Made by a program: the position numbers and the translations under genes
Notes under the pieces: generated by a model
The model's database searches: none
Seen by the model: the letters and a program-made list of their open reading frames with translations, nothing else
Told to the model about the DNA's origin: nothing
Part shown: positions 40,582-49,072 of the stretch, piece by piece
Layout: each line of letters starts with the position of its first letter
Numbering within the stretch: the first letter of the stretch is position 1
DNA from: Nosema muscidifuracis
Lineage: Eukaryota; Microsporidia; Nosematidae
NCBI GenBank assembly: GCA_028335825.1
Contig: JAIOKI010000005.1
Location: forward strand, 124,001-188,000
Reading direction: 5' to 3'
Length of the DNA stretch: 64,000 bases

Positions 40582-41286
40582 TTATTTATCTGCTATAGAC
40601 AAAAGAAGAGTCTCAATTTCTTTATCATTAAGATATGTTAATACCTCTTTTTCTTTCAGATAAGCTACTTCTATCTCTTGATATACAGAATTTTCTCCAA
40701 TACTTTCTAAAAGTGCACCAACAGCTATCTCAAACAGTTTTCTGTCATCTACATCTTCATTATAATGCTTCTCTACATATTTGTACATATTTTGATTTTT
40801 TTCACCTACCATAGATCCATACACAGGATAGCATACTGCTGATGTATTAGTCATAAATACAATTGGTTTACCATTATCAAATCCAAAAAAAGATCCTCCA
40901 AATGCAGGACTTCTTTCACCAGTAGATTGCATAAGTACTTGAAGATCATCAGCTAGTCTTCTACAAAGAATATCTGGTGTTATTTTAAATCCTAATTTAT
41001 ATGAATCAGCATAAGCTATCTCTTTAGATTTAGAATTTACATAGAAAACATCAGGCCATCTTCCTGAAAAAGCTGAATATATATCAGTATATATTGGCTG
41101 AAAACTTGTATGTACTTCATCTTCAAGGATATCTCCTTGATTTTTCTTAGCAGCACATACAATCATATTCTTATTCTTTAATACAACAAGAGGAAGAGAG
41201 TTATTTACTGCTTCTAATCCATATTCAATTTGTAAGATCTTACCATCCTTATTAAAAATATTGTAAATTTCTTCTCTGCCTTCCAT
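40582..41286 (-). CDS. SCL1: 20S proteasome subunit alpha-1 (PSMA6/Scl1), 234 aa
   Basis: Alpha-ring subunit of the 20S core, forming the gate. The N-terminal alpha signature is IFNKDGKILQIEYGLEAV; the segment 'LGFKITPDILCRRLADDLQV' matches alpha-1/PSMA6 (YGYEIPVDMLCKRIAD-SQV) closely, and the end 'YLNDKEIETLLLSIADK' matches its LTEAEID-HL--LAE end. The family's usual start is SRGSSAGFDRHITIF; here it is shortened to MEGREEIYNIF, so the gating N-tail is reduced. I start at 41286 because CCCAT abuts that ATG; an in-frame upstream ATG at 41397 would add 37 hydrophobic residues that no proteasome subunit has. No catalytic Thr is expected in alpha subunits. Confidence 0.93.
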   Translation of the reverse strand: MEGREEIYNIFNKDGKILQIEYGLEAVNNSLPLVVLKNKNMIVCAAKKNQGDILEDEVHTSFQPIYTDIYSAFSGRWPDVFYVNSKSKEIAYADSYKLGFKITPDILCRRLADDLQVLMQSTGERSPAFGGSFFGFDNGKPIVFMTNTSAVCYPVYGSMVGEKNQNMYKYVEKHYNEDVDDRKLFEIAVGALLESIGENSVYQEIEVAYLKEKEVLTYLNDKEIETLLLSIADK

Positions 41287-42906
41287 ATGGGTTAAAAACA
41301 AAGAGAAGATTAAAATATTTAACAGGTGAGATATATAGAAAGAATCCTTGATAATAACTTTAAGATTATATTTTAATATGATTAACATATCATTCATATG
41401 AACTAAAGATATACGATGTAGTTAAATAGAAATAGATAGAAGACAATGATAAAAGAAATAGATAAAAAGACAATGATAAAATAATAGGAACATAATATTA
41501 TGAAGAAATATATAAAAGACAATGTATTTAAAAAGAAATATACAGAAGAAAATGTAGTTAAAAATAAATACATATAAGACAATGATAAAATAATAGGAAC
41601 ATAATATTATGAAGAAATACATAGAAAAAAATGTATTTAAAAAGAAATACATATAAGACAATGATAAAATAATAAAATCATAAAATTATGAAAAAATAAT
41701 AATATTATAAAGAATTTACATATCAAAATATATAATAATTATATTTTTTGATTGAGAAGTAAAGAATATAGCATGAAAATATTATCTTATAAATATTAAC
41801 AAATATTTTAATTTTGAAATAATTTTATTCTAAAAGATAATCATTTCATTGATCTATTGAATGTTATAAATTTAATGAAAACATATGTTGTTATTTATAT
41901 TGAAAAATATTCATTTAATTACATATATGTAATCATTTAATTAAAAATTAACGTATATATAAAATTATCATGAACATGATTTTTTGAGCTACTCTTTCTT
42001 TGATAAAAACATTATTATGCGTATTCAAAGAAAAAATTTAAATAATTTATTTAAAGAATATTTTGTAAAAAAATAGAAAAATAATTTGATCTAATAAATT
42101 AAGGAGAAAATCTAAGAGTTTAATAATCGGGGGTTTTTAATTAACAGATAATTTGAATTAACTAGATCAAAGTTAAGAAAATTAGATTTTTTATCAAAAA
42201 ATAATCCATCAAATAATGAAATAAAAATATCAATAAAAAATAAAATGATATTTTTAAAGTAAAAAAGACATAAATTATTCTAAATTAATTATATAAAAAA
42301 ATAAAAATTATCAAAAGAATATTCTTATAAAAAATATGCATATTTAAATTAATAAAAACAAAAGAATATTCTTAGAATAAAATATGTACATTCAATTAAA
42401 ATAAAATATTATTAAAGGAATATTCTTAGAATAAAAAGATTAAATAAAATATATAAATTAATAAAAACAAAAAAATATTCTTAGAATAAAATAAATCAAT
42501 TCATTCTAAATATATAAAAACAAAAAAAATATTCTTAGAATAAAATAAATCAATTTAAATAAATAAAAATAAAAGCATCTTTTTATAAAATACATAAATT
42601 CAAGTTAAATTAATCATAATAAAAGTTCTATTTGAAGTCAAAAAATTTAATTAATTATAATAAACCAAAATGTAAACAAATAATTAAAAAAGTATAAAAA
42701 GAATTTGAAATTAAAATGTCAATTTATTATTTTGAAAAAAATAGATTAAAAAATTATCAGTTTATCTGATCATTAATATCATTATTATTGATATTTTGTA
42801 TATTTAGGATATTAAAATCAAAATTGATTTACCAGTTCAATTAAATATTCGCATAAATTTCTCCTTTTTCAAATTATAAAAATAAATTTTTTAATACCCC
42901 TTCAAA
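41287..42906. repeat. Long divergent spacer with two arrays
   Basis: Positions about 41440-41700 contain repeats of 'gacaatgataaaataatagg' with 'aacataatattatgaagaaa' (copies near 41469, 41578 and 41657). Positions about 42305-42575 hold five copies of a 50-60 bp unit centred on 'atattcttagaataaaat', most with the palindrome AAGAATATTCTT or its remnant. Between them (41760-42300) I see nothing. The right edge has CCCCTTCAAA, the translocase start signal. Confidence 0.7.
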
Positions 42907-44613
42907 ATGACAAGCAATGATAATACAAGTGCTATAAACAACACTAATGTCAATTTGCCAACAGAAGATGAAATAGAGAAGGAAGCCACATCTGGTACTG
43001 GTATATATTCTGTGATCAAGATAGCCAAAGCTGAGAAGAGAATGTTTTGGACTATGACAGCTATGTTTGGTTTGATATCATTTATTTATTCAGTAGCTAG
43101 AGTTTTTAAAGATGCTGCTGTTATTGGTAAACAACATCCTACTTCAATTTTCTTTTTGAAGTTTTTTATTATTCTTCCTTGTTCAATTATTTCAGTAGGA
43201 TTTATTCAGAAGGCTCTTGAAAAATATCCATTTACAAAGATTTTTGATTTCTTATTAGGATTTTTTGCTTTAGCTTTTATTGTTCTTGGATCTGTTTTAC
43301 TTCCATTTAGTTCTTATATTCAAATACAGCCTTTCTGGGCTAGAGATTTATTTGCAGATGGTAAGTTCGTAGTAAGAAGTGCTGATTATTTATTTGCTTT
43401 CGCTTTAGTATTTAATGAATGGACTAGTTCTCTTATTTATGTACTCTCAGAAATGTTTGGTAGTTTAATTCTTTCATATTTATTTATGACATTCGCTAAT
43501 AGTTTGACTACTCCATCTCAATCTGCTAGATTTGTTCCATTATTTTATGTATTCTCTAATTTAGCTCTTTTAATTTCTGGATTATCTTTATTGAGTTTTA
43601 ATAATTATAAAAAAAATATTCCTCTTGAGACTGCTGAGTTATATTTTAATATTTTCTTTTGTTTTAGTGGAATACTTTGTATTGTAATCTATGCTCTTAA
43701 ATATCATTTAGAAAAGAATATAACTTGTAGACCTATCTTCATTAGAAAGGATACAATTAAGAAGAAATCTAAAGTAAAGGTAGGATTTGTAGATGGACTT
43801 ATTGAAATGTCTAAATCTAAATTGCTTCTTAATATTTCATTAATAGTTCTTTTCTATTCAGTATCTACAAATATAATTGAGTCATCTTATAAATCAGCTT
43901 TATCTGTTGGAGCAGAAGAATTTGGAAAAAACAAAGGAACTTATTCATCAATTTTTAATTCTATTGAACAGATTGGTGTCTCTATAGTAGTAATGATTCT
44001 ACTTATGAGTCCTTTCCCAACTTTAATTCGTACTAAAGGATGGATTTATATTGCTATTCTTTGTCCAATTCTTACTCTTATTTCTACACTTGGAACATTT
44101 ACTCTTGCTTATATTAATTATCCAGTCACTAACAAGGATGATAACATAATATTTGCATCATTGAGATCAGCAACAGATAAATCTCATATCTTATTAGAAA
44201 ATTGGATTGGTGTGTTCTGTGTAGCTTTAATGAAGGTTTCTAAGTATGCTGCTTTTGATATAACCAAGGAAGCTATTTCTATGCAGATTGATGGAAGTAT
44301 TAGAGCTAAATATAAAGGAATTTTTGATGGAGTATTTGGTAAATTAGGAAAGTCTTTTGGATCAATTTATGGAATGTGCATAATTGCAGCTTTTAATTGC
44401 AGAGATATTCGTAAAGTAGCTCCTATAAGTTTCTCTCTTCTTATGGTATTCTGTGCTATCTGGTTCTATTCAGTATTCTATCTTAATCGTAAATATTCTG
44501 AATCTATTAAGAATAATAGACATATCGATATTGATTTATTCGCCACTGGTGAAACTAAAGCAGAAAAAGTCGAGGTTAACGTAGCTTCTAAGACAGTTAA
44601 GACAGATGCATAA
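42907..44613 (+). CDS. NTT: ATP/ADP translocase (NTT family), intact, 568 aa
   Basis: Nucleotide transporter of the type shared with Chlamydiae, Rickettsiae and plastids, acquired by microsporidia by horizontal transfer; it imports host ATP across the parasite plasma membrane (or supplies the mitosome in some species). About 11-12 membrane segments lie from residue 48 to 535. Typical segments are VFKDAAVIGKQHPTS, IQPFWARDLFADGKF, VFNEWTSSLIYVLSEMFGS, ILLENWIGV and KYAAFDITKEAISMQIDGSI followed by RAKYKGIFDGVFGKLGKS, the last being diagnostic of the family. The hydrophilic N-terminus (1-45) and the C-tail after residue 540 are probably cytoplasmic. CCCCTTCAAA precedes the ATG. A frameshifted paralogue lies at 20.0-21.4 kb. 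Confidence 0.96.
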   Translation: MTSNDNTSAINNTNVNLPTEDEIEKEATSGTGIYSVIKIAKAEKRMFWTMTAMFGLISFIYSVARVFKDAAVIGKQHPTSIFFLKFFIILPCSIISVGFIQKALEKYPFTKIFDFLLGFFALAFIVLGSVLLPFSSYIQIQPFWARDLFADGKFVVRSADYLFAFALVFNEWTSSLIYVLSEMFGSLILSYLFMTFANSLTTPSQSARFVPLFYVFSNLALLISGLSLLSFNNYKKNIPLETAELYFNIFFCFSGILCIVIYALKYHLEKNITCRPIFIRKDTIKKKSKVKVGFVDGLIEMSKSKLLLNISLIVLFYSVSTNIIESSYKSALSVGAEEFGKNKGTYSSIFNSIEQIGVSIVVMILLMSPFPTLIRTKGWIYIAILCPILTLISTLGTFTLAYINYPVTNKDDNIIFASLRSATDKSHILLENWIGVFCVALMKVSKYAAFDITKEAISMQIDGSIRAKYKGIFDGVFGKLGKSFGSIYGMCIIAAFNCRDIRKVAPISFSLLMVFCAIWFYSVFYLNRKYSESIKNNRHIDIDLFATGETKAEKVEVNVASKTVKTDA

Positions 44614-45334
44614 ATAAATTAATTAATTTATTAATAAATGTTCTATTTATTTTTATCTAATTTTTAATTGATAGCTCTTTGAATAACTAAAAGAGTAACA
44701 GAAAAAAAATAATAAGTTCATTATTTGGCTTAATATACTAGACGAGATAATCTTAAAGTAAGATATAGGATTGGACTGAATAGATGCATATATACAGTTA
44801 GAGTATTAAAAACGACTCTTAAGATTTTAAAATTTGAGTAACTCAATAAAAGTTTATCATTAAAAAATATATAATAATTAAATTTTAAAAAATATATAAT
44901 AATTAAATTTTAAAAAATATATTATAATAAAATTTTAAAAAATATATAATAATTCAATTTTAGAAAAAATATTATAATTCAATTTTAGAAAAAATATTAT
45001 AATTCAATTTTAGAAAATATATTATAATTCAATTTTAAAAAATATATTATAATTCAATTTTAAAAAATATATAATTATTAAATATCAGTTATTTTGAAAA
45101 ATATCTTTATTCTCATTTTTTATCTGTAAATTCAAAAACATAAATAAACCATTTAAATAATTCAAAAGACTTTCAAGTGGTTTTTAATGTAATATAGAAA
45201 AATGAAAATTTAAAAACGACAAATAGAGAACTTATAAAATATATGCATAAATAATAATAAATATAAAGTACCTTAATTAAATTTGTTTATTAAAACTAAA
45301 TAAACAAAATTATTAATTAATTTAATAAATTATT
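44614..45334. repeat. 25-bp array in convergent spacer
   Basis: Nine copies of a 25-bp unit, 'aaaaaatatataataattaa' then 'atttt', occupy 44862-45084, with graded variants (ttaaa, ttcaa; aaaaaa, agaaaa), so copies nearer one another are more alike. The 250 bases before it and the 250 after hold nothing recognisable. Confidence 0.88.
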
Positions 45335-47098
45335 TCAATTAACTTTCATTATTTTTTCAATATTTAAAATATTCCTCTTAGCTTCTTCTGCATAATTTAT
45401 AGGTCTCATATCAGATATATTATATCTCATTCTCACTTCATCATTATAATTATCTTGTCTTGATCTTAGCTTTATTACATAGTCCTTGTATAAAAATTTC
45501 TTAATAAACATCTGAGATTGATTAGCATCATTTTCAGCCATTTCTCTAAATTGATCTGAAGTAAGGCCTAGTAGAAGAACAGCTTGATCATTGAATAGAG
45601 TCCCCCATAATTGACCAGTAGAATCACTGATATTTACACTAATCATATATCTGTAATTACAATCATATGATGTTTTATCACATTTCTCACACCTGTATTC
45701 CCCAAATTCATTCTTGTATACTTTCTTAGTACATCCTTCTTCCTTACAAGATTCATACATTAATGTATCTTCCTTAAAAAACATAACAGTAGCCCTGACA
45801 GCAGAAAAAGGCATCTCTTGATTTTTAACATCAGAAATATAAGAAATTTTAACTTCTCTTTCAGGAAGATCTACTTTTATATCTTTACCTACTTCATCAT
45901 ACCATCCTAATAAAGAATGAGATTCTTTAATATCAGGATTCTTGTGAACTTGAGAAGAATGAATGGAAGAAAGACTTACACCACCATAATCAGAAACTTT
46001 TATATTTTTTATAGCTATTACCATATCTGCTTCAATTTCATCTTCTGCCTTAGTACCCCAAAAAGTGACTTTTATTGTGCCTGTCTCATCTACTAACACA
46101 ATATCTCTTCTTAAAGACTCTTTCTGAGTAGACTTCACTACAAAAGTAGATACAGGATAAGATTCTTTAACTACACCAATAACATCTATAGTACTTGTTG
46201 AAGGAGAAATATCTTTAATCTTAACGAAATTAAAAAAAAATTGAGGTGTCTCATTATCACTAACTATATCAATCTCTGATGTTTGATCAAGATGTATTTC
46301 ATAATCATTATTATTACTACTAAACTGCTTATTAGACATTTTAACTTGTCCTTTCTTAATAGTGTAAGCTTTACCAACTTCAATTATAGGATAGAAAATA
46401 TCAACAACTTCAGAAAAAGCAACAACTTTGATTTGACCAGATTCATCTGCTATTTCAAAACTAAACAATTTTCCTTCACCACGCTTATTTGAAAACTTTT
46501 TAATATCACTTTTTAAAACGATTCTTCCTTTAATAGTCCATTTATTATGAAATGGATTAATAGAATTTATATTGGTAAACTCAGAAATACTATCATTCTC
46601 ATTTGATACTTCCTTTTTCTTCATATTTTCAGTAGACTTTATTTCATTCTTTGAAGTCTCACTTATTTTTATTTTTTTAGAAATTCCTTCCTCAATATTT
46701 ATCTTAGATTCTGTATTTGAAGTCACTTCATTTAAACTAGCCTTTCCAGTTTCATAATTTACTGGTCGACCTATCTCCACATTACATTTTTCATATTCCT
46801 TAATTTCTTGAATATACAAATAATTAGAATCTTTCAAAGATCTCATACAAAACTTATCAAATTTAATAAGACTGTATTTGCTTATTAAATCTTTGTCAAA
46901 TAATGGAGTAATATCACTGGAAAATACTGCTCTCATATAATAAACACCATCAGATACATTGGCTCTACATCTGAATTTTTCACCTGAAGTCGATCCAATT
47001 TTTTGATAAGAAATTATCTGTAAAGTAGGGCAACCGTGTAGTGGATTTTGCTTCTGATTGTTATAAACTACTTCGATAGTTCCTTCTTCGAGTTTCAT
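45335..47098 (-). CDS. RFA1: Replication protein A large subunit (RPA1), 587 aa
   Basis: Single-strand DNA-binding protein for replication, repair and recombination. It has an N-terminal OB fold (to about residue 115), a linker rich in K/E/S/N, DBD-A starting at NPFHNKWTIKGRIVLKSDIK, DBD-B (DVIGVVKESYPVSTF) and DBD-C with the zinc ribbon C-x4-C-x13-C-x2-C (CKEEGC...CEKC). DYVIKLRSRQDNYNDEVRMR is the conserved C-terminal strand pair used in trimerisation. Length is close to yeast Rfa1 (621). CCCTTC precedes the ATG. Its partner genes RPA2 and RPA3 are not in the window. Confidence 0.95.
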   Translation of the reverse strand: MKLEEGTIEVVYNNQKQNPLHGCPTLQIISYQKIGSTSGEKFRCRANVSDGVYYMRAVFSSDITPLFDKDLISKYSLIKFDKFCMRSLKDSNYLYIQEIKEYEKCNVEIGRPVNYETGKASLNEVTSNTESKINIEEGISKKIKISETSKNEIKSTENMKKKEVSNENDSISEFTNINSINPFHNKWTIKGRIVLKSDIKKFSNKRGEGKLFSFEIADESGQIKVVAFSEVVDIFYPIIEVGKAYTIKKGQVKMSNKQFSSNNNDYEIHLDQTSEIDIVSDNETPQFFFNFVKIKDISPSTSTIDVIGVVKESYPVSTFVVKSTQKESLRRDIVLVDETGTIKVTFWGTKAEDEIEADMVIAIKNIKVSDYGGVSLSSIHSSQVHKNPDIKESHSLLGWYDEVGKDIKVDLPEREVKISYISDVKNQEMPFSAVRATVMFFKEDTLMYESCKEEGCTKKVYKNEFGEYRCEKCDKTSYDCNYRYMISVNISDSTGQLWGTLFNDQAVLLLGLTSDQFREMAENDANQSQMFIKKFLYKDYVIKLRSRQDNYNDEVRMRYNISDMRPINYAEEAKRNILNIEKIMKVN

Positions 47099-47200
47099 GA
47101 AGGGATAAAATTTTCTAAATAAATCTAGATTTCTATTTTATGCTAAAAAAAAAACTTAAATATTTTTTTTGCATAAATTAAGAATATTATTTTAAATTAT

Positions 47201-48736
47201 TTATTGTCCGTTTCCAAATACTATAGTAGAATCAATCATAATGATTGTAGCTGATGCATCGAAAGCTGTCTTGATAATATTAGATTTGGTTTGTAAAGGC
47301 TCAAATACACAACTTTCTAACATATTTGTAACTCCTTTAATTCCTACTCCACAATTGTAATTCTCTTTTCTAAATTCTTTTCTCAATACTGGAATAGTTA
47401 TAGTAGTGTCTAATCCAAAATTTTTAGTGAGAACAAAAGGAATTTTTTCAAAGCTTTGAGAAACTGCCTTACATATAAAATACTTCCTACCTTTGTATTT
47501 TTGGCAAATATCTTTTAAATGTTTAGATAATCTCATTTCTACAGATCCACCACCAGTTACTACATCTTTGTGCTTAAAAACTGTTTTAATGACATGCAAC
47601 GCATCATTTACACTTCTTTCGACTTCATTTAACACTTCATTACCAGGTCCACGTAAAATAAGAGTACAAGCATTATTGCTAACACCTTCAAAATAATTGT
47701 ATCTTTCTTTACCAATTTGTCTTTCTTCAAATAAAGAACAAGTACCTACACAATTTTCTAAATAATTAGTACTACTAACTATAATACCTCCAAATGCATT
47801 AGCAACTCTATTTAAATCACTTTTAGAAACACGACCTGCACTAAAAATATTACGTTTTGCAAAATATTGCGTAGCATAATCACCAATTGGTAAAGAACTC
47901 AGTACAACATTGGCACCTGATTCTATTATTTTGTCAAGCTTTTCTTTTATAATATTCCATTCAGTATCCACAACCTTTTTATATTCATCAATAGATTCAA
48001 TCTTCATTTCAGCATTTTCCCTTTCAGCTTTCCATTCCAATTCTACGTTTATACACAATATTTTAGGATTAGTAATTTTTTTTGGTTGTTGTTCGTATCC
48101 AGCATATGTAAAACATTTCTCAAAAGCAATACCTTTTACAAGTATAGAATCTGAAATACTTCCACCAGATATTTTATTGATACCTATCATATTAAGATCT
48201 CCATTTTTAACACTTTTAACAGCGTCTACAATCATCTTTGCAAATTGTGTTTTTACATTTCGAATATTTTTCGATATGATAGCTGTCTCAGCAAGATTAA
48301 TTAATAATTCGTCACTATATTCAAGTTTATAAGTATCCAACTGTTTCAAACAAATTTCTTTAAGTTCGGACAACATTTCATAAATTTCGTTTAACGGAAA
48401 ATCTTCTTTTATAATTGATTTGAGCATATTCAATATAGAAGCTACCTGAATAACTACACTAGTAGTACCATCACCTATTTCATTATCTTGAGATTCTGAC
48501 ATTTTGACTAAAAGTTTACCAACTGGATGTACAATATTCAATCTTTTTAATATTGTAGCTCCATCATTTGTAATAAGAAAATTCTCTCCTGTAAATAATT
48601 TATCCATTCCATAAGGTCCAAGAGTTGATTCCATCATTTCTGATATTTTAACACAAGTGTCAATATTAGATATAATTTGTAGTTTACCTTCACGTGGGTC
48701 TTGAATTTTTTCAGTCTCGATAAAAAGTTGATTCAT
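47201..48736 (-). CDS. CCT7: CCT chaperonin subunit eta (CCT7), 511 aa
   Basis: Subunit of the eukaryotic TRiC/CCT ring, folding actin and tubulin. DPREGKLQIISNIDTCVKIS and TLGPYGMDKL open the equatorial domain; GDGTTSVV is the ATPase loop (Asp catalytic). KGIAFEKCFTYAGYEQQPKK is nearly diagnostic for the eta subunit (family: [21 protein letters not shown]). VTGGGSVEMRLS closes the equatorial domain. I start at 48736, where ACCCTTATA precedes the ATG; longer in-frame starts upstream would overlap the divergent small ORF and add 50 residues not seen in CCT7. The start spacer is shared with the small ORF at 48753. Confidence 0.95.
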   Translation of the reverse strand: MNQLFIETEKIQDPREGKLQIISNIDTCVKISEMMESTLGPYGMDKLFTGENFLITNDGATILKRLNIVHPVGKLLVKMSESQDNEIGDGTTSVVIQVASILNMLKSIIKEDFPLNEIYEMLSELKEICLKQLDTYKLEYSDELLINLAETAIISKNIRNVKTQFAKMIVDAVKSVKNGDLNMIGINKISGGSISDSILVKGIAFEKCFTYAGYEQQPKKITNPKILCINVELEWKAERENAEMKIESIDEYKKVVDTEWNIIKEKLDKIIESGANVVLSSLPIGDYATQYFAKRNIFSAGRVSKSDLNRVANAFGGIIVSSTNYLENCVGTCSLFEERQIGKERYNYFEGVSNNACTLILRGPGNEVLNEVERSVNDALHVIKTVFKHKDVVTGGGSVEMRLSKHLKDICQKYKGRKYFICKAVSQSFEKIPFVLTKNFGLDTTITIPVLRKEFRKENYNCGVGIKGVTNMLESCVFEPLQTKSNIIKTAFDASATIIMIDSTIVFGNGQ

Positions 48737-48752
48737 TATAAGGGTAATAAAA
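48737..48752. promoter_or_regulatory. 16-bp shared start spacer with a C/G-run
   Basis: Only 16 bases (TATAAGGGTAATAAAA) separate the ATG of CCT7 (minus) from that of the 51-codon ORF (plus). Read on the minus strand it gives the CCC start motif of CCT7; read on the plus strand it gives GGG just before the small ORF. If both are genes, one C/G triplet serves both directions. Confidence 0.5.
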
Positions 48753-48908
48753 ATGAATTTAGATAAAAAAATATCAAGTGAATCTTCAAATGACGATACA
48801 GAATATATTTTTAAATCAGTTTTTAGAATTAAACCAGAAGAATTAATTGAAGAAGAAAAGTCGTTTTTTACATTTTCTGATTTCATAAGAAAAAATGTAG
48901 AACAATAA
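48753..48908 (+). CDS. Possible 51-aa small protein, divergent from CCT7
   Basis: An ATG at 48753 opens 51 codons to TAA at 48906. The peptide is acidic and ordered-looking, unlike translated AT spacer: it includes SSESSNDDTEYIFKSVF and PEELIEEEKSFFTFSDF. A GGG lies 13 bases upstream, and microsporidia use GGG-like as well as CCC-like start-proximal motifs. No family recognised. It lies 16 bases from CCT7 and 164 bases before the importin gene on the same strand, so it might alternatively be the 5' remnant of a longer upstream reading frame for that gene. Confidence 0.45.
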   Translation: MNLDKKISSESSNDDTEYIFKSVFRIKPEELIEEEKSFFTFSDFIRKNVEQ

Positions 48909-49072
48909 TATAAATTACAATCTATTGATTTATATCAATTTGAAATATTTCAGCTATATATTTGATTAAAATTGTTTTTTACAAGAATAAAAAATTTAAA
49001 AATATTTTCAACATTTTATCGTTTGAATTTTTTGATATTTTATGCTTTAAATTTTTTTTTAAAAAATACCCC

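Noticed and set aside
41287-41397. 37-residue hydrophobic extension of proteasome alpha-1
   Set aside because: No proteasome subunit has a membrane-like N-terminus, and the C-run lies directly before the downstream ATG.
41422-41661. 79-codon minus-strand frame rich in F, Y and I
   Set aside because: It is a translation of the spacer tandem array and has no start motif.
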